DNA from: Marivita sp003149565
GTDB taxonomy: Bacteria; Pseudomonadota; Alphaproteobacteria; Rhodobacterales; Rhodobacteraceae
Assembly: GCF_965216415.1 (NCBI RefSeq)
Contig: NZ_CBDCFU010000002.1
DNA: 64,000 nt
Direction: 5' to 3' (one strand)
Translations under genes and position numbers: made by a program
Notes under the pieces: generated by a model
The model's database searches: none
Seen by the model: the letters and a program-made list of their open reading frames with translations, nothing else
Told to the model about the DNA's origin: nothing
In this document: positions 34,373 through 42,939 of the stretch, piece after piece
How positions within the stretch are numbered: the first letter of the stretch is position 1
Layout: the number at the start of each line of letters is the position of its first letter

Positions 34373-35658
34373 CACAGGATCACCGAAGGCAGCCAGAGCG
34401 AGATGGCCGGAAAGAGGTTGATGAACAAAAGCGCCACCAGCATCGCGGCGATGAACATCAGCATCGACGGGATGATCTTGGCGATCGAGATTTTCGCTAT
34501 CGCGCAGGTGATCAGCACCACCGACGCAACCGGCGGGGTCTGCTGCCCGATGCCAAGGTTGATCGTCAGGATCAGGCCGAAATGAACCCGGTCGATGCCA
34601 AGCTGATCGGCCAGCGGCAAGAAGATCGGTACCAGCATCAGGATCGCGGGCGTGCCGTGGATGATTGTGCCGGCAAGTAGGAAGAAGACATTGATGGCCA
34701 GCAGCACGACCCAGTAATTGTCCGAAATGCCCAGGATCGCCTGCGCGATGTCCTGCGGGATACGCTGATTGGTCAGATACCAGCCCAGAAGCGTCGACGT
34801 TGCGACGATGAACATGAGCATCGCGGATCGTTTACCCGCCACGCGCAGCGTGTCGATAAGCGTGCCCAGCCGAACGGTCCGGTAGACGAGGGCGGCGAGA
34901 ATGATGGACCAGAATGCCGCGATGGCGCCCGCTTCGGTCGCGGTGAAGATGCCGCCTAGAATGCCCACCAGAACGAGGATCGGAAGGGTCAGCGGGATTG
35001 CCGCGTCCTTGCCCGTTTCGGCAACGCGGCGCAAAGAGAAGTCACCCTCGGTCGGATAGCCACGGCGGACCGAGATGAAATAGGCCGTGCCCATCAGCAG
35101 CGCACAAACAAGAATGCCGGGAATGATGCCAGCGGCAAAGAGTTCGGCGATCGAGGCATTGGCGACATAGGCATAAAGGATCAGATTGAGCGAAGGCGGT
35201 ATGATGATCGCCATCGTCGCCGAGGTCGAGGTCACGGCAGCAGCAAAGGCCGCTGGGTAGCCGCGCTTGCGCATCTGCGGGATCATCACCGACCCGATGG
35301 CTGCGGCGTCGGATGTCGCAGTGCCGGAAATCTCGGAAAAGAACAGCGATGTCAGGATGTTGACATGCGCCAGCCCGCCGCGGATATGTCCGACAAGCGA
35401 TGAGGCGAAGGCGATCAGCTTTTCCGCGATCTTGCCCTGGTTCATGACCTCACCCGCGATCATGAACAACAGCGCCGCGACCAGAAGGTAGTTGTTCGCG
35501 CCCCCGAACGGTATCAACCCTATGATCTGCGGAACGACGGCCGGATCCAGAAGGATCATCGTCGCCGCGGTGACGCCCAGCACGAAGGCAATCGGAAGGC
35601 CCGCGATGAGCAGCACCACGAGAAGGATCAGGATGGTCCAGGCTGGATCGAACGGCAT
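34372..35658 (-). CDS. TRAP transporter large permease (DctM family), system 2
   Basis: A protein of 428 residues from the ATG at 35658 (TGATG overlap with dctQ). Many hydrophobic helices and the DctM motifs FFSEISGTATSDAAAIGS, MAIIIPPSLNLILYAY and GQQTPPVASVVL are present. It works with the DctQ and DctP encoded just upstream. Confidence 0.93.
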   Translation of the reverse strand: MPFDPAWTILILLVVLLIAGLPIAFVLGVTAATMILLDPAVVPQIIGLIPFGGANNYLLVAALLFMIAGEVMNQGKIAEKLIAFASSLVGHIRGGLAHVNILTSLFFSEISGTATSDAAAIGSVMIPQMRKRGYPAAFAAAVTSTSATMAIIIPPSLNLILYAYVANASIAELFAAGIIPGILVCALLMGTAYFISVRRGYPTEGDFSLRRVAETGKDAAIPLTLPILVLVGILGGIFTATEAGAIAAFWSIILAALVYRTVRLGTLIDTLRVAGKRSAMLMFIVATSTLLGWYLTNQRIPQDIAQAILGISDNYWVVLLAINVFFLLAGTIIHGTPAILMLVPIFLPLADQLGIDRVHFGLILTINLGIGQQTPPVASVVLITCAIAKISIAKIIPSMLMFIAAMLVALLFINLFPAISLWLPSVIL

Positions 35659-36179
35659 CAGGCGTCGCTTTCCGGAATGAGAGCGTCCGGATCGACCCGA
35701 CCGCTGAGAATGCCCGCGAGCCGCACCACGCAGAACGCGGTGATCAGGAACCCGCCCGCTGCCATGGTTCCACGGAAAAGCGTGACCGGCAGATCGACCG
35801 AAATCAGCATCCGGCCCCAGAAACTGGCTGCGGCAATGCCGCCATACCATGCCATAAGCGCGCCGAACCCGCCCATCAGGACCATGTTCAGGCAGGTTAC
35901 CACGCGCTTCGCGCCGGTTGGAAGGATGCGCAGCACCGCATCGAAGCCCAGATGCTCGTTCGTTCTTGTCAGATAGGCCGCGCCGATAAAGGTCAGCGCC
36001 GCCAGTATGTAGGCTGGCAATTCTTCTCCCCAGGATACACTGTCATTGAGGATGAACCGGGCGAAAACCGCCCAGTTCAGAAGCACCAGAAGAAGGCCCG
36101 CCATGGCGATCACGAGCGTGTCGAGGACCGCGGTGATCCATCGGTCAAGCGTTTCAATCAGCGTTGCGAGCCTTTCCAT
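35658..36179 (-). CDS. TRAP transporter small permease (DctQ family), system 2
   Basis: About 173 residues with four helices (LLLVLLNWAVFARFILND, SWGEELPAYILAALTFIGA, TNEHLGFDAVL). The ATG at 36179 has GAGG 8 nt upstream and is preferred over a TTG at 36185. The gene begins 10 nt after the dctP stop. Confidence 0.9.
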   Translation of the reverse strand: MERLATLIETLDRWITAVLDTLVIAMAGLLLVLLNWAVFARFILNDSVSWGEELPAYILAALTFIGAAYLTRTNEHLGFDAVLRILPTGAKRVVTCLNMVLMGGFGALMAWYGGIAAASFWGRMLISVDLPVTLFRGTMAAGGFLITAFCVVRLAGILSGRVDPDALIPESDA

Positions 36180-36189
36180 CGCCAAAGCC

Positions 36190-37161
36190 TCACTCGATCC
36201 CGAGCGCGGTTTTGGTGGCCTCGATCATGTCCGCGCCTATCACGTCGACAAAGGTCGGGCTTTCATAAAGCGGTGCCGCAGCGGCCTGGAAAGCGGCAAA
36301 GTCGATCTCGTTGATCTCAAGCTTGTCGGCGAGGGCGGCGATTGTCTCGGTATCCGTGGTCTCACCCCATTCGAAGGTCCACGGGGCCATGTCCTTGGCG
36401 ACCGTCATCACCGTCTCCCGTAGATCTTCGTCGAGCGACGCGAGATAGGGCTCGCCAAAGACAAGGAAGGTCGGCAGATAGACGTGGTTCGACAGCGACA
36501 TGTAGTCCTGCACTTCGAAAAGCTTGGCGGTGTCGACCACGTTTGCCGGATTTTCCTGACCGTCGATGGTGCCCTGGTCCAGCGCCGAGTAGACCTCGCC
36601 AAAGCTCAGTGGTGTCGCGTTGGCACCCAGCGTGTTGAACATCTCGACCCGCTGCTTGTTGGTGGGTGTGCGGATTTTCAGTCCTTCGAGATCGGCTGGC
36701 ACTACGATGGGGCGCACCGCGTTGGTGATCTGGCGAAAGCCGTTGTCCCACATCGCTGCCAGGACCATGCCTGATCCTTCGAACCCGTCTGCCAGCATCT
36801 CGCCTGCCGGGCTGTCGGCAAAGGTCTGCACCGCCGCGCGATCCTCAAAAAGGTAGGGAAGGTCGAAAATCGCAGTGCGCGTGTTGATCTGGCTGACCGC
36901 CGATGCAGACAGCGATGCATGGTGCGTACCCAACGAAAGCCCCTGCAGCACGTCCTCTTCCTTGCCCAGCGTGTTCGACATGAAGACCTGCACGTCAATT
37001 TCGCCCGGTGCTGCGGCTTCGAGCCTTTGTTCGTATTCTTGTAGGAACACATGGGCGAACGATCCTTCGGGAAGCGAAGAATTGATTTGAAGCACGGTTT
37101 GGGCAGACGCGATGGCAGGCAGGATTGAAGCAACAGTTGCGAGAATGAGATGCCGGGTCAT
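36190..37161 (-). CDS. TRAP transporter substrate-binding protein (DctP family), system 2
   Basis: A protein of 323 residues with signal peptide MTRHLILATVASILPAIASA. The mature part has the DctP hallmarks: LEGLKIRTPTNKQRVEMFNT, ATPLSFGEVYSALDQGTIDG and the ENPANVVDT segment typical of sugar-acid and dicarboxylate binders. First gene of operon 2. The palindrome at 37206-37223 lies about 45 nt upstream of its ATG. Confidence 0.93.
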   Translation of the reverse strand: MTRHLILATVASILPAIASAQTVLQINSSLPEGSFAHVFLQEYEQRLEAAAPGEIDVQVFMSNTLGKEEDVLQGLSLGTHHASLSASAVSQINTRTAIFDLPYLFEDRAAVQTFADSPAGEMLADGFEGSGMVLAAMWDNGFRQITNAVRPIVVPADLEGLKIRTPTNKQRVEMFNTLGANATPLSFGEVYSALDQGTIDGQENPANVVDTAKLFEVQDYMSLSNHVYLPTFLVFGEPYLASLDEDLRETVMTVAKDMAPWTFEWGETTDTETIAALADKLEINEIDFAAFQAAAAPLYESPTFVDVIGADMIEATKTALGIE

Positions 37162-37205
37162 GGATGGTGTCCCCTTTCGGAAGCAATTTTCTGGTGATTA
37201 GAGCG

Positions 37206-37223
37206 ATGAAATGATAATTTCAT
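37206..37223 (-). promoter_or_regulatory. Perfect palindrome upstream of dctP (system 2), candidate RpiR operator
   Basis: ATGAAAT-GATA-ATTTCAT is an exact inverted repeat with 7-bp arms and a 4-bp centre. A shorter GAAATTTC palindrome lies at 37266-37273. Both are in the 199-nt gap between the RpiR-family gene and the dctPQM operon. RpiR-family regulators often bind GAAA-TTTC-type palindromes, so this is the likely operator; its overlap with a promoter is inferred. The rest of the gap (37162-37360) contains no gene. Confidence 0.6.
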
Positions 37224-37360
37224 AACTGGTCGTCCAGGAAAAATACTTCCAGCCTGAAAAAAGTCGAAATTTCTTAGCCTGCCCAAGAAACAGGCGGCAT
37301 TCCGTTGGCTCCGCTCCAATCTTACGCGACAGCCACGCGGCCACGGCGCGGTAATGTCAT

Positions 37361-38206
37361 TCAGAGCTCGCCGATCTGATCGTGGAACTCCTCGATTCGT
37401 TCCATCCGTTGCCGTCCGTCCACGCCTGACAATTCGAGCGTTCTGGCGGCAATCAGGTTACACACGGCGATCACGCCGGTGTGGTTGAGAAGCGGACCTG
37501 TTGATGCTGTCGAGCAAGCAAGGCTCCATCGCACAGGGGCAGCTAGCAAGGTCGCCACATCCCCGATCACCGCCATCTGCATGCCGGTGCTTAACGCGGC
37601 ATCGACAAGCGCTTCCGCCGATTTTGTGCTGCGCCGTAGTCCCAGTAGGATTAAAACATCCCGCTCGGAGAAACTCGCCGCCGTTTCGGCCAGTGTCTCA
37701 CCCGGTTTCGGGGTCACCCTGACCGACGGCAGGACCTGACCGATCTGCCAAGCCAGATAACTGGCCAATGGGTAACCTGCACGATAGCCCGCCAGCCAAA
37801 CCCTGGGCGCGGTGTGGAGCGCTCCGACCATGTCATCAACAATCGATATGTCCAGCTCTTCATAGGTCTTTTCCAGGGTCCTGCGGGATTGATCGAGATG
37901 GGCGCTGATTGCTTTCTTTGCATCGACATCCGCCGTCCCGAACCGCAAGACCGCCGCACCTGTTTTGCCAGCATCGCGGACTTCGCGCCGCGCCTCCTCA
38001 TAAGACGCATACCCGATCTTGCGCACGAAACGCGAAACGGTGGCGTTTGACACGCCCGCGACCTTGGCGACTTCCGTCGCCGTGTAGCCTGCCATGTCGC
38101 CCGGAAAGCTCAGCAAGGTTTCTGCAAGGCGCCGTTCAGTGGGGTGCAGATCCGCCATGCTGGAACGCACGCGCGAGATGAACGAATGTGATGATGGCTT
38201 TTTCAT
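37361..38206 (-). CDS. MurR/RpiR-family transcriptional regulator
   Basis: A protein of 281 residues from the ATG at 38206, the likely start MKKPSSHSFISRVR; the frame continues upstream without good signals. The N-terminal HTH_6 domain (AKVAGVSNATVSRFVRKIGY) is followed by a SIS domain (about 125-255; VWLAGYRAGYPLASYLA) that normally binds a phosphorylated sugar or similar ligand. The gene lies directly upstream of the dctPQM-racemase-amidohydrolase operon in the same direction, so it is the obvious regulator of that operon and perhaps of the 14-gene run as well. Confidence 0.88.
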   Translation of the reverse strand: MKKPSSHSFISRVRSSMADLHPTERRLAETLLSFPGDMAGYTATEVAKVAGVSNATVSRFVRKIGYASYEEARREVRDAGKTGAAVLRFGTADVDAKKAISAHLDQSRRTLEKTYEELDISIVDDMVGALHTAPRVWLAGYRAGYPLASYLAWQIGQVLPSVRVTPKPGETLAETAASFSERDVLILLGLRRSTKSAEALVDAALSTGMQMAVIGDVATLLAAPVRWSLACSTASTGPLLNHTGVIAVCNLIAARTLELSGVDGRQRMERIEEFHDQIGEL

Positions 38207-38953
38207 GGGCGCAAAATGCTTTGCACGGGTGGTATGGTAAAGCACTTTCCATGATGCAGACTTCTTTTCATTGGACCGCGAACGCGCGATCTGAGCAAAT
38301 GTCCGACAAAAAAAGCCTCTCGGATGATCTTGGGTGCGCCCGACCATCACCGTTTGCGTTAAGCAGAAATGGATTCGCTCGAGATACCTATTTGCTTTTT
38401 CGGGGCTCCGAAAATGAGTTCCGCGCGCCAGATGTCCAAGATACTCGCCGCTGCGGTCAGAGTGATTTTATAGCCGGGCGTTGACTGGCTTGACCCGCTG
38501 CGCGCTTCCATTCTCCGTACCTAATACTCTCAAAGTACGCGCTGCAAATCTGGTTGTGCCTAGCTTGATCGACCCTCGATCCCAGGAAGTTCGCCGACAC
38601 CTTGATAGCATCTTTTTCGGAAATGAATTCGAGGGCTAGGGCATCATCAGGGAGCCGGCACAGAAGATGGCTCTTGCCACTTCAGAGCGGCGATGGCTAC
38701 GAACTTCTGGTGTTCTTCCGCAGAGAGGTGGATCAAGAAACAAACAGGAGCTACCGGTATTCCAGCCCGGTTGACCAATCCCATATTGACGGAAGACTTC
38801 AGCTCGGCCAATGCCCACTTCAAGGCCAGCCCCGCCTAAACACCGCCGCGGGCCTGTCAATTCATGGTTCAGGGTGGCTACGCTCCCCACCTGCGCGTAT
38901 GCTGCTCATCGACGGCTCGTCTTGCGTAATAGCGTATCTGAGGAGACACATGC
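38207..38953. other. 747-nt region without a supportable gene
   Basis: Short open frames exist on both strands (for example minus 38636-38890 and plus 38602-38964) but none has a ribosome site, a recognisable domain or normal codon use. The segment must contain the promoters of the rpiR-type gene (leftward) and dusA (rightward; AGGAGA lies 7 nt before its ATG). The minus-strand frame around 38640-38720 may be the residue of an old insertion sequence, which I could not identify. Confidence 0.5.
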
Positions 38954-39961
38954 ATGTCCTTTAACGTAGCCACCGCGGCCGCGAGACTATCTATTGCTCC
39001 GATGATGGATTGGACCGACCGGCACTGTCGGTACTTTCATCGTCAGATCAGTCGACAGGCGTTGCTGTATACCGAGATGGTCACGGCACCTGCTCTGGTG
39101 CGGGGCGGTGCGGTGCATTTGTTGGACTATAGCGTCGAGGAGCACCCCGTTGCTCTGCAGTTGGGTGGATCCGATCCGAAAGAGCTTGCCCACGCCGCTA
39201 GGCTGGGGGCGGACGCGGGCTATGACGAGATCAATCTGAATGTGGGATGTCCGTCGGATCGGGTTCAGTCGGGCACGTTTGGTGCCGTGTTGATGAAAAC
39301 ACCTGGTCTTGTGGCCGAGTGTGTGGCCGCGATGGCAGCCGCCGTGGATGTGCCTGTGACAGTCAAATGCCGGATCGGTGTCGACGATCAAGACGCCGAA
39401 GCAATCTTGCCTGATTTCATCGAACAGGTGCACGCGGCTGGATGCACCTACCTGATCGTCCATGCACGCAAAGCGTGGTTGCAAGGTCTGTCACCAAAGG
39501 AAAACCGCGATATCCCGCCGTTGGACTATGACTTGGTCCTGCGTATGGCTGCTGCCTTTCCCGATTTGCCCATGTCGATCAATGGCGGGATCGAGACGCT
39601 GGAGCAGGCAAATGCGTTGATCGCTGGAGGGCTGAATGGCGCGATGATCGGGCGGGCGGCGTATCATCGACCATGGGATATTCTGGCCGAGGCGGATCGC
39701 GTGATTTTTGAAGCTGCGTCGCCGGTCTCTGCACGCGAGGAGGTCATTGACGCGATGCGCCCCTATATCTCCTCTCATATCGGCAAGGGCGGCCGTCTGC
39801 ATCAGATCACCCGTCACATGCTTGGGCTTTTTGCAGGTCAACCGGGTGCGCGGGTTTGGCGACGTGTGCTGTCTGAAAAGGCAAACCGCCCTGGCGCTGG
39901 GTTGGAGGTGCTCGATGAAGCGCTCGAAGGGATGTCACATCCCGACCGTCTTGCGGGCTGA
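38954..39961 (+). CDS. dusA: DusA, tRNA-dihydrouridine(20/20a) synthase
   Basis: A TIM-barrel flavoenzyme of 335 residues that reduces uridine 20/20a in the tRNA D-loop. Seen: PMMDWTDRHCRYFHRQ, LYTEMVTAPAL, the catalytic Cys in NLNVGCPSDRVQSG, VKCRIGVDD, and HARKAWLQGLSPKENRDIPP, which is specific to DusA. GGIETLEQANA is in the phosphate-binding loop. The ATG at 38954 follows AGGAGA. The next gene starts 11 nt after its stop. Confidence 0.95.
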   Translation: MSFNVATAAARLSIAPMMDWTDRHCRYFHRQISRQALLYTEMVTAPALVRGGAVHLLDYSVEEHPVALQLGGSDPKELAHAARLGADAGYDEINLNVGCPSDRVQSGTFGAVLMKTPGLVAECVAAMAAAVDVPVTVKCRIGVDDQDAEAILPDFIEQVHAAGCTYLIVHARKAWLQGLSPKENRDIPPLDYDLVLRMAAAFPDLPMSINGGIETLEQANALIAGGLNGAMIGRAAYHRPWDILAEADRVIFEAASPVSAREEVIDAMRPYISSHIGKGGRLHQITRHMLGLFAGQPGARVWRRVLSEKANRPGAGLEVLDEALEGMSHPDRLAG

Positions 39962-39972
39962 GAGGTCAGGTC

Positions 39973-40749
39973 ATGGTGCAAGACTGGCCTGACTGTGGGT
40001 ATTTCCGCTTTGCGTGGCATCACGATACGTTTCGCTGGGCGCGGGCAGCACGACATGTTGCGCGCAATGTGGCGCGCGATCCGGCGATGATCGCAACATG
40101 GTTGCAATGCGAAGGCACATGGTTTGTCGGTGTGGACGCGTTACCATCCGAAGCAGATGGGTCAATCAATGGGGTGCCGCTTGCAGGTCCCGCAGCCGAT
40201 CGGATCGGTCCACGCGATGACTTGCACCCGGCGCAGCTGTCAATCACCTATCCGGGATACCCGCGGCCTCGGCAGGGCGAGTCAGACTCTGGCTTTCGCT
40301 ATCGGCGGAACCGCGACGCGGCCCATATGGATGGTTTGATCGGAGAAGGCACGCCAAAGCGCCGCTTCCTGCGCGAGAGGCACGACTGGATCCTTGGCCT
40401 GCCGTTGTCTGAAACCACAGCCGGTGCCAGTCCGCTCGTTGTCTGGGATGGCAGTCATCGCATTTTACAGGAGGCTTTGCAAAAGGCGCTGGGTGATTGC
40501 CCGGGCGCTGAATGGCCGGATGTCGACATCACCGATATCTACCAAGCTGCCCGCAAAAAGGTGTTTGCGAACTGCCCGAGACGTCCGCTTTTTACACGAC
40601 CCGGGGAGGCAGTTCTGCTCAATCCGTTTCTCTTGCATGGCGTGGCGCCGTGGGAAAACGGCGCAGCGGCATCGAAGGATGGTCGGATGGTGGCATACCT
40701 CAGACCGGAATCATTGATCGGCGAGGGCGCATGGTTGCGCCAGAAATAA
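39973..40749 (+). CDS. Putative 2-oxoglutarate/Fe(II)-dependent oxygenase-like protein
   Basis: A protein of 258 residues, not assigned to a named family. It has the arrangement expected of a 2OG/Fe(II) oxygenase: HxD in RDAAHMDGLIG at about residue 117, a distal His in LLNPFLLHGVAPW at about 222, and an Arg in MVAYLRPES about 17 residues later that could bind the 2OG carboxylate. RRFLRERHDWILGLPLSET and SPLVVWDGSHRIL resemble phytanoyl-CoA dioxygenases. It probably shares a transcript with dusA. The alternative is a cupin-like protein of unknown function. Confidence 0.6.
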   Translation: MVQDWPDCGYFRFAWHHDTFRWARAARHVARNVARDPAMIATWLQCEGTWFVGVDALPSEADGSINGVPLAGPAADRIGPRDDLHPAQLSITYPGYPRPRQGESDSGFRYRRNRDAAHMDGLIGEGTPKRRFLRERHDWILGLPLSETTAGASPLVVWDGSHRILQEALQKALGDCPGAEWPDVDITDIYQAARKKVFANCPRRPLFTRPGEAVLLNPFLLHGVAPWENGAAASKDGRMVAYLRPESLIGEGAWLRQK

Positions 40750-40911
40750 GGCCTTGCCACATTCTTTGATGAATCGAGCGACAATCATGTCATCGTCAAA
40801 ATATTGTCCCGGTTTTCCTCACAATTTCGCTCAAATTACCGAATTTATTATGGGGTGATTGAACCCAGGCGTAGGGTCTACGTCGATCGGTAATCTTGGG
40901 ATTAACGTGAT

Positions 40912-42021
40912 ATGGAATATGCAGCACTCTTGGCACTCACGCTACTGGGCCTGACCGCAGGCTTCTTTGTGGATTCCTCGGATGACGACGACTCTGACGA
41001 TACGTCCGACAGCGGTGGCACAGAAACCGGTGGGGACACCGGCACTGGTGGTGACACAGACACGGGCGGCGGAACCGATACCGGTGGAACAACCGACGCA
41101 GATGGTCTGATCACGTCCGAGGGTGTGACGTTCGGTACCGAGGGTGGCGATGTCATCACGTCCGCGAACAGTGCGGATACTGTCGTTGGCGGCGGGGGAG
41201 ACGACCAGATCACTGGCAGTTCTGCAGACAACATTCTTGATGGTCAAACCGGCAATGACAGTGTCTTTGGCGGCGGCGGAAATGATCAGGTCTTTGGCAG
41301 CGAAGGTGACGACTCACTTGGCGGGAACTCAGGTGATGACCTGATTGCGGGCGGTACAGGCGCGGATGCGCTGGCTGGCGGATTTGGCAACGATACGATG
41401 TTTGGTGATGATGGCGACGACCGGCTTGATGGTCAGGAAGACGCTGACGAACTCGACGGGGGTGCGGGCAATGACACCATGTTTGGTGGCACTGGCTCCG
41501 ACACGCTGTTCGGGGGCGACGGGAATGACAGCATTCTCGATGGTGAGGGCGATGACGTCCTGATTGGTCAGTCAGGCGCTGATACGCTGGACGGAGGCCC
41601 TGGTGACGATCGTGTCTTTGGTGTCTGGGATGGCAACAACGACGAAATCATCAATGCACGCGATCTGGACGACCCGGATGTGCTTTTGGGTGGCGAAGGA
41701 AATGACGAGATCCAGATGGGCTCTGGCGATACCGTTTTTGGTGAGAGTGGGAGCGATACCTTCTTCACCGGTACATGGGTTGATCCAGATAATGCCCCTG
41801 AAATCGTTGAACTCGAAGAAGATGAAGTTGTGATCGTCTCAGTTCCAGTCGGAGCCTCTGCCGGCAGTTCGATCAGCATCGAGACCGACAGCGTTTCAGG
41901 CGACAGTTTGGTTCAGTTCAATGGGCAGACAGTTGCAGTCGTTTCGGCGGGCGGCGGCCCGGTTTCGCTGGATCAAGTCCTGGTGGTGGAAAGTGCGAGT
42001 ATCGGTGCATCCGCTGTGTAA
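40912..42021 (+). CDS. RTX-type calcium-binding repeat protein
   Basis: A protein of 369 residues. A short hydrophobic N-terminus (MEYAALLALTLLGLTAGFFV) is followed by a very acidic low-complexity linker (Asp/Gly/Thr, about 21-65). About ten GGxGxDxLx-type nonapeptide repeats span roughly 75-280, such as GGAGNDTMF and GGDGNDSIL, each able to bind Ca2+ in a beta-roll. The C-terminal ~100 residues are a separate beta-rich domain. It is probably exported and surface-associated; the N-terminal helix may anchor it. No type I secretion genes are nearby. The function is unknown. Confidence 0.85.
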   Translation: MEYAALLALTLLGLTAGFFVDSSDDDDSDDTSDSGGTETGGDTGTGGDTDTGGGTDTGGTTDADGLITSEGVTFGTEGGDVITSANSADTVVGGGGDDQITGSSADNILDGQTGNDSVFGGGGNDQVFGSEGDDSLGGNSGDDLIAGGTGADALAGGFGNDTMFGDDGDDRLDGQEDADELDGGAGNDTMFGGTGSDTLFGGDGNDSILDGEGDDVLIGQSGADTLDGGPGDDRVFGVWDGNNDEIINARDLDDPDVLLGGEGNDEIQMGSGDTVFGESGSDTFFTGTWVDPDNAPEIVELEEDEVVIVSVPVGASAGSSISIETDSVSGDSLVQFNGQTVAVVSAGGGPVSLDQVLVVESASIGASAV

Positions 42022-42122
42022 TGGGACCGTGATGTTCGCTGCGCGTTAAACTGTGATTTCGCAATGGCGCAGTACCATGATAACAATATCCGCAGAGTAA
42101 GCGGTACGTAGAGGGAAGAGAC

Positions 42123-42605
42123 ATGAGACTTGCCCTGTTGATTTTCGCCTTCATGGCAGCTCCGGCCTTTGCCTGTGACACATGCGACGAGCCGGAGAAA
42201 CCGACACCTCCGTCGCAGCCGACTTATGAGAAGCCAACATTTGAGCCGCCTGAAACGCCGCCAGAAACGCCGCGCACGCCGCAGCGACCGCGTGATGACG
42301 ATGACGACAATAAGCACCGTGAGGTGAAATCCACACCCAAGCCAGCACCCGTGTCCTGTCCGAAAGTCAAATGTGTGACCGACGAAAATGGCCACCGCCG
42401 CGCAATGTTCACGGCGGACGTCCAGCCGGACATGTACTATCTGGGCCGCAATTTCTGTGCGACTGCACCGAAAGATATCGAGGTGACAGCCTGCTGTCTC
42501 GCCAAGCCGGATGACACCTATCAGATCCTCTACAACGTCAAGGTCAGCGAGAAGGCGCATAGGAAAGCCAAGGAATTCTGCATCTGTGTGCTGGAGTTGG
42601 ACTGA
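42123..42605 (+). CDS. Small secreted cysteine-containing protein of unknown function
   Basis: A protein of 160 residues with a clear signal peptide (MRLALLIFAFMAAPAFA) and CDTC right after the cleavage site. A Pro/Glu-rich linker (about 25-55), an acidic patch (DDDDDNKHRE) and a compact C-terminal domain with several Cys (SCPKVKC, NFCATAP, TACCLA, EFCICV) follow. The Cys are probably paired as disulfides in the periplasm. No family was recognised. A GGGAAGAGAC site precedes the ATG. The gene ends just before a strong terminator. Confidence 0.8.
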   Translation: MRLALLIFAFMAAPAFACDTCDEPEKPTPPSQPTYEKPTFEPPETPPETPRTPQRPRDDDDDNKHREVKSTPKPAPVSCPKVKCVTDENGHRRAMFTADVQPDMYYLGRNFCATAPKDIEVTACCLAKPDDTYQILYNVKVSEKAHRKAKEFCICVLELD

Positions 42606-42627
42606 CCCGACCTCGTTTTTGAAATCC

Positions 42628-42662
42628 AAAAGAACCGGAGCCAAAACGCTCCGGTTCTTTTT
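42628..42662 (+). terminator. Strong intrinsic terminator
   Basis: A perfect 14-bp stem, AAAAGAACCGGAGC (42628-42641) with GCTCCGGTTCTTTT (42648-42661), and a 6-nt loop ends in a T run. It lies 22 nt after the secreted protein gene and faces DUF1289/ruvX/ccmI on the other strand. It may work in both directions because the minus strand also ends in a T run. Confidence 0.92.
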
Positions 42663-42694
42663 GGACTCTGTGTTTGGTGAGTAAGCTTGGCGCT

Positions 42695-42925
42695 TTATCG
42701 CGCCAAACGTGCGGCCCTGCCGCCACGGCGCTTCGTCAATTGACCGGCACGCGCGGGAAGTTCCGCCATCACAGCACGACGGGCCTCGGGCGTCATCTTT
42801 GACCACGCGCCAATTTCGTCGATGGAACGCAGACATCCGGTGCAGAGGCGGCTTTCGGGATGCACGACGCAGATCTTTACGCAGGGGCTTTCGATCTCGT
42901 CACGGGCCCAGACATCATCTTTCAT
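42695..42925 (-). CDS. DUF1289 family protein
   Basis: A protein of 76 residues with the four Cys of this family: SPCVKICVVHPESRLCTGC, followed by RSIDEIGAWSKMTPEARR. This is probably a small zinc- or metal-binding protein of unknown function. It starts 14 nt after the ruvX stop, so it belongs to the ccmI-ruvX transcript. Confidence 0.9.
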   Translation of the reverse strand: MKDDVWARDEIESPCVKICVVHPESRLCTGCLRSIDEIGAWSKMTPEARRAVMAELPARAGQLTKRRGGRAARLAR

Positions 42926-42939
42926 CGGCGCTGTGTCCT

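Noticed and set aside
38636..38890. 84-codon minus-strand ORF between the RpiR-type gene and dusA
   Set aside because: It has no ribosome site and no recognisable domain, and its composition is unlike the neighbours. It may be an old IS residue, but I cannot support a family.
41144..41563. Alternative-frame ORFs within the RTX gene (plus strand)
   Set aside because: They result from the repeated GGxGxD codons and have no independent signals.
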